From assembly GCA_942491145.1 (NCBI GenBank), contig CALOBC010000060.1:1-64000 (forward strand): DNA of 64,000 nt. The letters run 5' to 3'. This DNA comes from CAXQUZ01 sp942491145 (lineage in GTDB: Bacteria; Myxococcota_A; UBA796; UBA2385). Numbering within the stretch: position 1 is the stretch's first letter; each line of letters begins with the position of its first letter. Below, one piece after another: positions 8,300 to 17,320 of this stretch. A program made the translations under genes and the position numbers. The notes under the pieces were generated by a model. The model was not told the origin of the DNA. It made no database searches and worked only from the letters and a program-made list of their open reading frames with translations.

Positions 8300-10220
8300 G
8301 CACCGCACGCACCCGGCGGTCGTGGCCCATGTCGGGGCGCGTGGTCGCAAGCCCAGGCTGGTCGGAGATGTCGACAATGCGCACGGTAGACCGGGTCTCG
8401 GCGAGGTCTTGCAGGGCGCGGACCCACGGCCAAGCAGCGCCCGCGTCGGTGGGGCCAGGGGCCAGAATGATGATCAATGGCCGATCCCCGAGCCGGTCGG
8501 CGATGCGGGAGAGCGAGCGGTGCAGGGCGTCCGGGGAGACCTCGGCGGGCGCTTGGCCTATGAGCATGGTGCCCACCAGCTCAAAGCGAGCGAGCAGCAT
8601 GCTGCCCAAGCGACGCGCCTCATGCAGGTCCCCTCGGGGGCTCACGAGGGCGTCCGGTGCAAGACTGATCACCACAGCCGACGGCATGCCCAGGTCGAGG
8701 GCGGCTTCGGTGCGGTCCAGGAGGTCGCTCACGCGGCCGGGCACACTGGACACGGTGCCGACGGGCTGGTCGCCGAGGATGCCGCGTCCATGGGGTCCGT
8801 GGCCGCCTCCAACCAGCAGGGGGCCGGCCAACAGGGGCTGTCCTGGCATCACCTCTTCGTGCAGCGGGGGCATGGCGGGGGCTTGCAGAGGGGCCGCTGT
8901 GGGATGCTCGAGGCCCCGCAGAGCGAGCTCACCCCCCAGGGGCAGCGCGAGCACGGTCAACAGGGCCGCTCCCCGGGGCAAGCGGCCGGGCAGGACCGCC
9001 ACCAAGACGCCGGCGCCGACACCGATCAGTAGCCCCCCCAGCATCGTCAACGCGCCCGCGCCGCCGATGCCACCGAGCAACACTGCCATCCCGACCGGGG
9101 CCATCATCCAGGTGGTGGTGCGCAGGGGTTGAGGGCGTCCCGCTCGGCGCAACAACAGGGGGATCAGCATGGCCAGCCCGATGGACAGCACCAGCGCGAC
9201 CCCCACGGCGACCAGGTCAGCGACGGCGTCCCCCCGGGCCCCCCAGCCCAAGGAGCCCAGCAACGCCATCGCAAGCGGTGCAGCCGCAGGCCAGTCTCGG
9301 CCGGCCGGTGGCAAGCACAGACGGTGGTGGGCGTGAATGCACACCCGCAGAAGCAAGCACAGCGCGAGGGGCAGGGTCCACGCCAGCGAGCCCGACGCCT
9401 CCATCCCGAAGAAGGCCGCCAGCTGTTCGGGCATCCACAGGCTCAACGGAAAGGTCAGGGCCGCTGGCAACGTCGCCAGGATCGACGCAACTGCGCCGAT
9501 TCCCAGCATTCCCTCCGCAAGGAAAAGCCCGCATGCCAGCGCGCCGCCGAGCAGCCACCGGACCGGGGCCGGGGTCATGGCGGGGGGCAGTGCGGTGCGC
9601 CCATCGAGGGCGAGGCCGGACACCCCGACGTTGATGCTTCCCGCAACAACCGCCGGCGGGTGGCCATACGCGCTGGCCTGGCACCAAGCCTGAACCCCAT
9701 CGAGCTGCACGGACAGGGCATCGGGGCCCGGCGTGATCGTCAGTGCGACGGGGTCATCTCCCGGTGCGGGGAACTGGTCGGAGCAGGGCAGCCGCTGCAG
9801 GCCGTCGGCACCGGAGCGCACGACACGCACACCGGGCACCAGTCCCCGGGTGATCTCCACCCCGACCCCACCCTGGGCCGGCTGACCCTCCCGAGGACGC
9901 GCTGCCCACAGCTCTACCCAGCCCCCGTCCGGCACGGTGAGTGTGGCCGCGAGGGTCCCCGGTTGTTGGGTGAGCCCGGGCTGCCGGGGCACCCACCGCT
10001 GTCCCCGTCCGATCAAGAAGTCGGCGTCCGTCGGACGGAGTGGACCCGCACTCGCCCACGGGGTGGTGCTCCCCGTCGGGTCGCGGCGGTCCTGGTACCA
10101 ACCGCTCGGCAGGCTACGGCTCCAAGCGGCGGCTCCGTGAGCACCCTCCATCCACGCCGCGCCGACCACGGCATGCACCGCGAGGCCCACCAACAGGCCC
10201 AGACGCCCAAACTCAGCCAT
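8259..10220 (-). CDS. Membrane protein with degenerate SGNH-like C-terminal domain
   Basis: 653 residues starting at an ATG with an AGAGGTCGAG ribosome site. An N-terminal hydrophobic segment leads to a beta-rich extracytoplasmic part (about residues 30-215). A block of some eight membrane spans follows (about 215-440), then a soluble C-terminal domain of about 200 residues. That domain has an alternating strand/helix pattern and ends in DMGHDRR, which resembles the D-x-x-H catalytic corner of SGNH hydrolases. No clear GDS serine motif is visible, so activity is doubtful. The convergent neighbour is itself an SGNH hydrolase, which supports a related role in envelope modification. I do not recognise the membrane part. 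Confidence 0.75.
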   Translation of the reverse strand: MAEFGRLGLLVGLAVHAVVGAAWMEGAHGAAAWSRSLPSGWYQDRRDPTGSTTPWASAGPLRPTDADFLIGRGQRWVPRQPGLTQQPGTLAATLTVPDGGWVELWAARPREGQPAQGGVGVEITRGLVPGVRVVRSGADGLQRLPCSDQFPAPGDDPVALTITPGPDALSVQLDGVQAWCQASAYGHPPAVVAGSINVGVSGLALDGRTALPPAMTPAPVRWLLGGALACGLFLAEGMLGIGAVASILATLPAALTFPLSLWMPEQLAAFFGMEASGSLAWTLPLALCLLLRVCIHAHHRLCLPPAGRDWPAAAPLAMALLGSLGWGARGDAVADLVAVGVALVLSIGLAMLIPLLLRRAGRPQPLRTTTWMMAPVGMAVLLGGIGGAGALTMLGGLLIGVGAGVLVAVLPGRLPRGAALLTVLALPLGGELALRGLEHPTAAPLQAPAMPPLHEEVMPGQPLLAGPLLVGGGHGPHGRGILGDQPVGTVSSVPGRVSDLLDRTEAALDLGMPSAVVISLAPDALVSPRGDLHEARRLGSMLLARFELVGTMLIGQAPAEVSPDALHRSLSRIADRLGDRPLIIILAPGPTDAGAAWPWVRALQDLAETRSTVRIVDISDQPGLATTRPDMGHDRRVRAVLSEVLSALPPTSP

Positions 10221-10253
10221 CTCGACCTCTTGGAGGGACCGGGCGCGCCACGG

Positions 10254-10844
10254 TCAGCGCTGGGGAACAGCCTTGACCTTGGCCTTGCCGTCCTCGACCG
10301 TGACCCGGAACTTCACAGAGCTGCAGTGGTAGCGGCTCTTGATGGTCCGGACTTGCTTGCGGAGCACGTCCCGGACGCTCTCAAACGCGAGGTCGGAATT
10401 CTGGCCGCACTTGGACCGGGCTTCGAGGTATTTGTCGAAGACGGCCTTGTAGGCGCGATCTTCCCTTTCTGCTGCGGTGAGCACACGGGGCCGGGGAGCG
10501 GCAGTGGGGGCGGCCGTGCGCTCCCGTTCCTTGACGTCCGCCCGAAACTTCATCTTGGGGTGGGTGCCCCGCTCGACCATCACCAAATTGCGCTGCCAGT
10601 ACATCTCGAGCGACGAGAAGCGGGCGCGCAGGGTGTTGACCCGGTGCTTTTGCTGGGTGTTCGTGATGTGCTCACGCTGCAGCTCGCGCACGAAGCGGCG
10701 AAGATCGTCCCGCTCCCGCATCGGCTCGATCTGGCTCAACCCAGAGAAGTACTTCTCGTACTCAATCTTGAGCACAAAGCAGCGCTGCTCGAACTCGTCG
10801 AGCCGCATCGCAAACTGTCGGTCTATTCTCTCGCGCCGGGCCAC
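10254..10844 (-). CDS. MXAN_5187-type conserved protein
   Basis: 196 residues. The protein resembles the conserved C-terminal domain of MXAN_5187-type proteins of myxobacteria: a long charged helical N-terminal part, a basic RERTA linker with Pro/Ala, then a helical segment (EDRAYKAVFDKYLEARSKCG) and a basic C-terminus ending KVKAVPQR. The start was set at the GTG at 10844 because a strong GGAGGA ribosome site lies just upstream; the ATG of the longer open frame at 10877 has none. Function is unknown; the coiled, charged character suggests a scaffold or binding protein. It is divergent from the response regulator gene, from which it may share regulation. Confidence 0.8.
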   Translation of the reverse strand: MARRERIDRQFAMRLDEFEQRCFVLKIEYEKYFSGLSQIEPMRERDDLRRFVRELQREHITNTQQKHRVNTLRARFSSLEMYWQRNLVMVERGTHPKMKFRADVKERERTAAPTAAPRPRVLTAAEREDRAYKAVFDKYLEARSKCGQNSDLAFESVRDVLRKQVRTIKSRYHCSSVKFRVTVEDGKAKVKAVPQR

Positions 10845-10944
10845 ACGTCCTCCAGCGACGTGAAGGTACCCTACCACCTACCGACAAAGCTATGGGGTAC
10901 CGACGAAGCTCCGCTGTCCCCTCGCCTCTGCAGGACCCAATCCC

Positions 10945-11802
10945 ATGAACCCCGATCTGCCCACGGGGAGCCGCCCGGCCGACGACCATCCTTCCCTCCG
11001 CATCCTTGTGGTGGATGATGAGGAGGAGATCCTTGAGCTGATCGGGGAATACCTCAGCGCACGCTCGCACCACACGGTCACGGCCTACGATGGTGTGGAA
11101 GCGATGCAGCTGCTGCGCACCGAGCCCTTCGACGTGGTGCTGACGGACCTGAAGATGCCACAGCTCGGCGGGCTCGGGCTCATCGAGGCCACCGCAAGCT
11201 TGCACCGTCCGGTGGCGGTCGTGGTGATGACCGCCTTTCCCACGGTGGACAGCGCGCTCGAGGCCATGAAGGCTGGCGCCTACGACTACCTGCGCAAGCC
11301 CTTTCGGCTGCGTGCCCTCCACGACACCATCCTCGACGCCGCCGAGCGGCTGGAAGACGCCCGGGAGGCCCAGCGTTCACGCCACCGCACTCGCCTGCTG
11401 GAGCTGGCGTGGGACATCGTCAGCCCGGAGGATCTGCCTCGCTTCTACGGCTTGCTGACCAGCGTGGCCCGCGATGACTGTCGCGCAGCAGAAGTGGCCT
11501 TGTTTCTCGCAGATCCCCGGGGATGGTCGGCGGTCGCTCGGGGCGGCGAGGTGCATCGGCTGGCCAGCATCAGCCCCGAAGCGGTGGACAGCTACGTGGT
11601 CCTCGCGGGCACGATTGGCGCGGTGCCGGTCTTCGATCCCCACGGCGTGCGCATTGGCACCCTTGCAATCGCGGGCGGTTCCCCGCGGGAAGACACCCAC
11701 CAGCTGATCCTGGAGCGGCTGGCGCGAGTGGCGGGCTCAGTGCTCTCGCGGGTGAAGAGCAGCGCCAACGATCCGGTGGCACTGGTCGACCACACCGCCT
11801 GA
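10945..11802 (+). CDS. Response regulator with receiver domain and GAF-like C-terminal domain
   Basis: 285 residues. The receiver domain occupies about residues 18-135: the acidic cluster VVDDEEE, the phospho-acceptor Asp in VVLTDLKMP, the switch Thr in VMTAF and the Lys in LRKPF are all present. The remaining 150 residues contain no helix-turn-helix or ATPase. Their strand pattern is weakly GAF-like, so output is probably through protein or ligand binding rather than DNA binding. No histidine kinase is adjacent. It is divergent from the MXAN_5187-type gene and convergent with the flagellin gene. Confidence 0.87.
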   Translation: MNPDLPTGSRPADDHPSLRILVVDDEEEILELIGEYLSARSHHTVTAYDGVEAMQLLRTEPFDVVLTDLKMPQLGGLGLIEATASLHRPVAVVVMTAFPTVDSALEAMKAGAYDYLRKPFRLRALHDTILDAAERLEDAREAQRSRHRTRLLELAWDIVSPEDLPRFYGLLTSVARDDCRAAEVALFLADPRGWSAVARGGEVHRLASISPEAVDSYVVLAGTIGAVPVFDPHGVRIGTLAIAGGSPREDTHQLILERLARVAGSVLSRVKSSANDPVALVDHTA

Positions 11803-11854
11803 ACCTGTTGCGGCGACCCAACTGAACGAAGCGCTGCCCCCCAAGACAAAGACA

Positions 11855-11881
11855 GGCCCGAGTCCACAAGGGAAACGGGCC
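11855..11881 (-). terminator. Terminator of the flagellin gene
   Basis: GGCCCG at 11855-11860 pairs with CGGGCC at 11876-11881 across a 15-nt loop. On the minus strand the hairpin lies just after the flagellin stop and is followed by a T-rich run (TGTCTTTGTCTT). It fits an intrinsic terminator for a highly expressed gene and could also slow read-through from the convergent response regulator. Confidence 0.6.
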
Positions 11882-11899
11882 CGAACCGAAGACCGTGGA

Positions 11900-12724
11900 T
11901 CAGCTCAGAAGAGAGATGACCGACTGGTTGAGGTTCTTCGCCTGCGCGAGAGCTGCCGTCCCGGCCTGCTGCATGATCTGCAGCTTGGTCAGGTTGGAAG
12001 TCTCGGTGGCGTAGTCTGTGTCGCGGATCATGCTTTCGGCCGCAGAGAGGGCTTGAGCGTAGACCTGGGAGTTGTTCAGTGCTGACTCAAGCCGGTTCTG
12101 GACCGAGCCGAGCTGTGAACGACCGCTGTTGACAGAACCGAGGGCGGTGTCCAGGAAGTCGAGCGCCGACTGTGCAGCGGTAGAGCTGCTCAGATCGACG
12201 GCCTGGATGCCCAAGGAGCTGGTCGTGAGATCAACAAGCTGGATCGCAATGCGGCTTGAAGTGGCATTGTTGATGCCAACCTGCACGTCGATGCTCGAGC
12301 CGGAGCCGTCCGCGAGCGAAATTCCGTTGAATTCCGTCGTGGCAGCGATCCGAGCGACCTCTGACCGAAGCTGAACGAACTCGTCCTGGATGTAGGACCG
12401 TTCGTCATTCGCAAGAGTTTCCGAAGCGGACTGGACCGCAAGCTCGCGCATGCGCTGAAGCATGTCGGTCACTTCTTCGGTGGCTCCCTCAGCAGTCTGA
12501 ATGATGGAGATGCCGTCGTTTGTATTCCGCATCGCCTGGTGGGTTCCGATCACATCCGTCTCAAGCGATGTAGCGACGCCAAGGCCGGCTGCATCGTCGG
12601 CAGCGCTGTTGATGCGCATGCCACTTGAGATCTTCTGTAGGGAAGCACCCAGCGACTTGTTCGTACGGCCAAGCGTGCCCGCCGCCATCATGGCGGAGAT
12701 GTTGGTGCGGACTGTCATGCCCAT
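11900..12724 (-). CDS. fliC: Flagellin
   Basis: 274 residues. The conserved N-terminal D0/D1 helices (TVRTNIS, SLQKISSGMRINSAADDAAGL, IQTAEGA) and the C-terminal D1/D0 helices (NRLESALNN, AESMIRDTDYA, QQAGTAALAQA) are intact. The central part is short, so the hypervariable D2/D3 domains are nearly absent, as in minimal flagellins. The protein polymerises into the flagellar filament after type III export. The ATG at 12724 has GAGG upstream; a second ATG two codons later is an alternative. No other flagellar gene is in the window. Codon and base use look less GC-rich than in neighbours, which is common for strongly expressed flagellins. A terminator follows. Confidence 0.95.
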   Translation of the reverse strand: MGMTVRTNISAMMAAGTLGRTNKSLGASLQKISSGMRINSAADDAAGLGVATSLETDVIGTHQAMRNTNDGISIIQTAEGATEEVTDMLQRMRELAVQSASETLANDERSYIQDEFVQLRSEVARIAATTEFNGISLADGSGSSIDVQVGINNATSSRIAIQLVDLTTSSLGIQAVDLSSSTAAQSALDFLDTALGSVNSGRSQLGSVQNRLESALNNSQVYAQALSAAESMIRDTDYATETSNLTKLQIMQQAGTAALAQAKNLNQSVISLLS

Positions 12725-13257
12725 GGTGGCAACCTCGTGAGTAATAGACAGGCCTGGACTACGGCGCAGGTGTCGACGTTCTGAGCGCGCCCCTTGGAAG
12801 ATTGCTCAACCTTGGTGCGCGCGGTTCCGTCCCGGAGGAGGAGAACCGAACGGCCGGACTTGCTCTCGTCGAAGCAGGCACGTCTGGGAACGTTTGGAGC
12901 AGCTGCCCGACGACTTGCCGAGTGCTGGGTGGGTCTTCGGTCGATCCATGCACCGATTGTAGCGCCCGCGACACATTTTCTGCAGTCGTCTGTGCGCAAG
13001 CGTACCCACCCCACCCTGAGTGAGTGGCAGTCTTGCCCGCAATGGTGGGATTCTTGGTCAAGTTCGCGCCAGCGCAGTGTCCGCGCCATCCGAACCTGAG
13101 CCCGAGGCGGGCGGGTTGTGCCGGTCGGTTGCTTGGCTCCGAGTCCTGCTTTAGCTGGCCCCACCGCGTCCCTTGAGAGGGGCCGCACCGCCGGCATGTC
13201 CCGGCCCACCCTGGTGGACTCCCCTCTCGCTAGGCCTCCGGGCCGGAGCCGCCCCAG
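12725..13257. other. 533-bp intergenic region between flagellin and radical-SAM genes
   Basis: No open frame here has a convincing start, ribosome site or family match; those present are GC-driven frames. It should hold the flagellin promoter (minus strand) and the promoter of the radical-SAM gene (plus strand). I found no convincing sigma-28 or sigma-54 element by eye. Confidence 0.5.
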
Positions 13258-16044
13258 ATGTCCGAATCATCGCCCGTCTTCTCCGCAACGTCCCTGTCCG
13301 ACACCGAGCCACGTTGGGGTCGCAAGCCTGCGCGCGTCAACCTCAAGGGCGTGCTGGAGCGCGAGATCCTGCCCCGGGTCGAGAAGCCCAGCCGCTACCT
13401 CGGCACCGAGCTCAACTCGGTGGGCCCCGGCAACAAAGACACCGAGGCGGTCAAGGTGCGCCTCGCTCTGGCCTTTCCGGATCTGTACGACATCGGGCTG
13501 GGCAACCTCGGACTGCACATCCTGTACGCCATTCTCAATAAGGTGGACTGGGTATGGGCCGAGCGCGTGTATGCGCCTGGGCTCGACGTGGAAGCCTTGC
13601 TCCGCGCCAACAACCTCCCCCTCTTCTCGCTGGAGACCAAGGACAGCCTGGATGCCTTTGACGGCATCGGCTTCACCCTCCAGAGCGAGCTGACATTCAC
13701 GAACATCCTGAACATCATCGATCTCGCGGGGATGCCGCTGCGCACCAAGGACCGTGGAGAAGATGACCCGCTGACCTTCGCGGGCGGCCCCGCCGTGTTC
13801 AATCCAGAGCCTCTGGCCCCGTTTATGGACTTCTTCGTCTTCGGCGACGGGGAAGACATCGTGCTGGAGATCGCCGAGATTCTCCGGATCCACACCAGTC
13901 GTGGGGACCGGCTCGCTGCCTTGGCCCTGGTTGAGGGCATCTACGTGCCGGCGCTGTACCCCATGGATGTGCTGCCGGACGGCCGCATCCTGCCGCCTGT
14001 GGATGGCCCGAAGATCCGCAAGCGCATCGCGCGGGACCTCAACGGCGCCACCTTCCCGGTGAACTACATCGTGCCGTTCACCCGCCAGGTGCACGACCGC
14101 ATCTCGCTCGAAGTGCTGCGGGGATGCACCCAGGGTTGCCGCTTTTGCCAAGCCGGCATGACGACCCGCCCGGTGCGAGAGCGCAGCATCACGAACATCA
14201 CGGACCTCATGGAGCGCACCCTCGCGACCACTGGCTACGAAGAGGTCTCGTTGGTCAGCCTGTCGACCTGCGACCACTCCCAGGTCAAGCAGATGGTGGA
14301 CGCGGTGGTTCGGAAGGCAGCCCCCGAGCGGGTGAGTGTCAGCTTGCCCTCGCTGCGGCTGGACAGCTTCTCTGTTGACCTTGCGGACATGGTGGCGGGC
14401 ATCCGCCGGACCGGGCTCACGGTGGCCCCCGAAGCGGCGAGCCCCCGGCTTCGCGCGCTGATCAACAAGTGGATTCCCGACGAGGACCTGCTCGACATGG
14501 CCGACAAGGCCTACTCTCTCGGATGGGAGCACGTGAAGCTGTACTTCATGATTGGCTTGCCGACCGAGCGCGAAGACGACGTCCAGGCCATCGCCGATCT
14601 CACCCTGCGCACCCTCGCGGTGGGCAAGGGCTACAATCGCAAAGCCAAGGTGAACACCGGCGTCAGCACCTTCGTGCCCAAGCCGTTCACGCCGCTGCAG
14701 TGGTCCCGTCAGATCACGATGGAAGAGACCGAAGCAAAACAGAGCCTCTTGCAAGACGTCTTTCGGAAGTCCGGTGGTGGTGTGCGCTTTGGTCGACACA
14801 AGGCCGCCGAGACCTTTCTGGAGGGCATGGTGAGCCGGGCGGACCGCCGGGGTGCCAACCTCATCGAAGCGGCGTTCAAGCTGGGCTGCCGCTTCGATGC
14901 GTGGGACGAGCACCTCAACGTGGGCCTCTGGATGAAGGCCATCGAAGAGAGCGGCACCGACCCCACGTTCGAGCTGCGGGAGCGGGACATCAATGAGCGC
15001 CTGCCGTGGGACCACATCGACATCCTCATCGACAAAGAGTGGTTCCAGGAAGACTGGGCGCGGGCCCTCAAGCTCCAGCACGCCCCGGACTGTCGCCACC
15101 TGAAGTGCCTGCGGTGCGGTGTGATCGACAAGGAGCGGGACCTCTGCGCCCACATGCTCCGCAAGAGCATCGAGGGACGGAAGCCCGAAGCGGCGTTTGT
15201 GCGCCCGCCGCCGCCGCCGGAGCTGGGCGCGAAGCCGAGTCGGCCGGGCCTGCCCCCGGTGCGTCCGGCTGAGAAGCCCGCCGTGCAGCGCCTGATCTTC
15301 CGGGTTGGCATGGTGGGACAAGTGCGCCACCTCGCCCACTTGGAGTCGATGAACGCATGGATTCGCTCGCTTCGCCGGGTGCGCGCGCCCATCGTCTATA
15401 GCGAAGGCTTCCATCCCCACCCCAAGATCGCGTTTTCGGGTGCCCGTCCGCTCGGGGAAGAGACCCTCGGCGACTACATGGACATCACGCTGAACGACCG
15501 CGTCGACCCTCAGAACATGCTGGGGCGGCTCCAGAGCACGCTGCCAGAGGGCTTTCGTGCGCTGTCCGTGAAGGAAGTGCCCCTCGGCGCGCCATCCCTG
15601 ATGAGCACGGTGGCCGGCGCCGACTACCTACTGTTCATCGACGATGCGCCGGATGACCTCGATGTCCGGGTGCGGGGTGTGGTCCAGGCCAGTGAGCTGC
15701 TGGTCGAGCGTCGTGCGAAGAAGAGCAAGCGAAAGGGCTTCAGGCGCACGCCCCGGATGCGGACCCTCGACATGCGGCCTCACGTCAGCGCGATGTCGCT
15801 GGAACCCGAGGGCGCGTCCATCGGTGGCGCCACTGTGGCGGGCCAGCGTGTGGTTCGGGCAAGTCTGGAAGTTGTCGAAGGTCGCGGATGCAAGCCCTCA
15901 GAGCTGATTGAGTTCCTTGGTCTCGAGCGCCACCAGGTTCGCGTGATGCGCCTCGACACGCGCTTTGAGGATGCTCCGGTCGACGTGGAGCCCCTGGCCC
16001 CCACCGCGCCGCAGCCCCAGGCGGATGGTCCGCCCGCCAAGTAG
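13258..16044 (+). CDS. Fused B12-type radical SAM protein with C-terminal DUF2344 domain
   Basis: 928 residues. The N-terminal 200 residues resemble the B12-binding-like region that precedes such radical SAM domains (TIGR03960 type). The cluster motif CTQGCRFC (C-x3-C-x2-C) at about residues 289-296 would bind the [4Fe-4S] cluster that cleaves S-adenosylmethionine. A Cys-containing segment (CRHLKCLRCG) near residue 620 may bind another metal. From about residue 675 the sequence matches the DUF2344 (TIGR03936) type, with YSEGFHPHPKI and LGEETLGDY. In many bacteria these two parts are separate adjacent genes; here they are one chain. The substrate is not established. A GGAGCC site precedes the ATG. 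Confidence 0.9.
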   Translation: MSESSPVFSATSLSDTEPRWGRKPARVNLKGVLEREILPRVEKPSRYLGTELNSVGPGNKDTEAVKVRLALAFPDLYDIGLGNLGLHILYAILNKVDWVWAERVYAPGLDVEALLRANNLPLFSLETKDSLDAFDGIGFTLQSELTFTNILNIIDLAGMPLRTKDRGEDDPLTFAGGPAVFNPEPLAPFMDFFVFGDGEDIVLEIAEILRIHTSRGDRLAALALVEGIYVPALYPMDVLPDGRILPPVDGPKIRKRIARDLNGATFPVNYIVPFTRQVHDRISLEVLRGCTQGCRFCQAGMTTRPVRERSITNITDLMERTLATTGYEEVSLVSLSTCDHSQVKQMVDAVVRKAAPERVSVSLPSLRLDSFSVDLADMVAGIRRTGLTVAPEAASPRLRALINKWIPDEDLLDMADKAYSLGWEHVKLYFMIGLPTEREDDVQAIADLTLRTLAVGKGYNRKAKVNTGVSTFVPKPFTPLQWSRQITMEETEAKQSLLQDVFRKSGGGVRFGRHKAAETFLEGMVSRADRRGANLIEAAFKLGCRFDAWDEHLNVGLWMKAIEESGTDPTFELRERDINERLPWDHIDILIDKEWFQEDWARALKLQHAPDCRHLKCLRCGVIDKERDLCAHMLRKSIEGRKPEAAFVRPPPPPELGAKPSRPGLPPVRPAEKPAVQRLIFRVGMVGQVRHLAHLESMNAWIRSLRRVRAPIVYSEGFHPHPKIAFSGARPLGEETLGDYMDITLNDRVDPQNMLGRLQSTLPEGFRALSVKEVPLGAPSLMSTVAGADYLLFIDDAPDDLDVRVRGVVQASELLVERRAKKSKRKGFRRTPRMRTLDMRPHVSAMSLEPEGASIGGATVAGQRVVRASLEVVEGRGCKPSELIEFLGLERHQVRVMRLDTRFEDAPVDVEPLAPTAPQPQADGPPAK

Positions 16045-16090
16045 TGGGACTTGAAATCAGTTAGGACGAACCGCCCAGCTTGGAGCGCCG

Positions 16091-17242
16091 ATGTCGTTCA
16101 CCTTTGAGCCCACCGAGGACCAGCTCGCGCTGATGGATGCGGCACACACCGCTGCGGTGGATGTGCTTGCATCGACGGCCAAGGCGGACGACGAAGCGGA
16201 GGTCTTTCGCAAGGACTACATCCATGCGTTGGGCGATGCCGGGCTGTGCGGGATTCCCACGCCGGAAGCCTACGGTGGGCTCGGCCTCGGGTACTACGAC
16301 TACGCGATGGTGCTTGAACAGATCGCGCGGGTGTCGAGTTCGTATGCGGTCTCAATCGCTGTGACCGGCTTGCCACAAGTCATTCTCGCGACTCGGGGCA
16401 CAGAAGCGCAGAAGGAACAGTGGCTGCCGGGGCTGGCGAGTGGCGAGCTGTTGGGTGCCTTCGCCCTGTCTGAGCCCGATGCCGGCAGCGACGCCGCAGC
16501 ACTCAAGGCGACCGCGGTGCTGGACGGTGACACCTACGTGCTCAACGGCACGAAGTTCTGGATTACCCACGGCGGCTATGCCGATGTCTACATCGTGATG
16601 GCCCGGACGGGCGACAACGGTGCGCGGGGGATCTCGGCCTTCCTCGTGCCGGGCGACGCTGCGGGTCTGTCGTTTGGGCGGAAGGAAGAGAAGATGGGCC
16701 TTCGGGCCTCCCCCACGGCCGAGGTGGTGCTCGAGAATGTGCGCGTCCCCGCGGGCAACCTCATTGGTGCCGAAGGCCAAGGCTTCAGCGTGGCCCTGCA
16801 AGCCCTCGACTCCGGTCGCATCACCATCGGTGCGGTGTCGGTGGGTCTGTGCCAAGCGGCCATCGACGTGGCAGCCCCCTACGCCACTGAGCGGCACGCC
16901 TTCGGCAAGCCCATCATCGACTTCCAGGGGGTGGGGTTCATGCTCGCCGACATGACCATGCGCACCGAAGCTGCACGGATGATGGTGCTGCGGGCGGCAG
17001 CGCTCAAGGATGCTGGCCGACCCTTCGGCAAGATCGCCGCGATGGCCAAGTGCATGGCCACCGACGCCGCGATGGCCGTCACCACCGACGCTGTGCAAGT
17101 TCTCGGCGGGTATGGCTACACGCGCGAGTACCCGGTGGAGCGGTACATGCGGGATGCCAAGGTGATGCAGATTGTGGAGGGCACGAACCAGGTTCAGCGC
17201 TTGGTCATCGCCCGCCACCTCAAGCGCCAGTATGGCCGTTGA
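16091..17242 (+). CDS. Acyl-CoA dehydrogenase
   Basis: 383 residues, the usual length. FAD flavoenzyme introducing a trans-2 double bond into acyl-CoA thioesters, passing electrons to ETF. The conserved ALSEPDAGSD and FWITHGGYADVY segments, the central GFSVALQALDSGRI, and the C-terminal VLGGYGYTREYPVERYMRD are all present. The catalytic Glu lies in VEGTNQ at about residue 362, as in short/medium-chain and glutaryl-type enzymes. Chain-length preference cannot be read by eye. It follows the radical-SAM gene after 46 bp in the same direction, but no functional tie is evident. Confidence 0.93.
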   Translation: MSFTFEPTEDQLALMDAAHTAAVDVLASTAKADDEAEVFRKDYIHALGDAGLCGIPTPEAYGGLGLGYYDYAMVLEQIARVSSSYAVSIAVTGLPQVILATRGTEAQKEQWLPGLASGELLGAFALSEPDAGSDAAALKATAVLDGDTYVLNGTKFWITHGGYADVYIVMARTGDNGARGISAFLVPGDAAGLSFGRKEEKMGLRASPTAEVVLENVRVPAGNLIGAEGQGFSVALQALDSGRITIGAVSVGLCQAAIDVAAPYATERHAFGKPIIDFQGVGFMLADMTMRTEAARMMVLRAAALKDAGRPFGKIAAMAKCMATDAAMAVTTDAVQVLGGYGYTREYPVERYMRDAKVMQIVEGTNQVQRLVIARHLKRQYGR

Positions 17243-17275
17243 GCAGGGTCGCCGAGTGTCCCCAGTCGCGGGCGC

Positions 17276-17281
17276 TATACT
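17276..17281 (+). promoter_or_regulatory. Candidate -10 element of the PEGA gene operon
   Basis: TATACT, 39 bp before the ATG at 17321, in a GC-rich spacer after the acyl-CoA dehydrogenase gene. Five of six bases match the sigma-70 -10 consensus; no good -35 hexamer is visible at 16-18 bp. Confidence 0.3.
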
Positions 17282-17320
17282 TCGGCCCCCCAAGGAACTG
17301 CTGCAGATGACGAGTCGCAC

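Noticed and set aside
12725..13080. Sigma-54 or sigma-28 promoter for flagellin
   Set aside because: A GG-N10-GC match around 12990-13015 (minus strand) lacks the other consensus bases, and no sigma-28 GCCGATAA-type element was seen.
13267..15420. 717-codon open frame antisense to the radical-SAM gene
   Set aside because: It is a GC-driven mirror of a clearly conserved gene with low-complexity His/Arg-rich translation and no ribosome site or family match.
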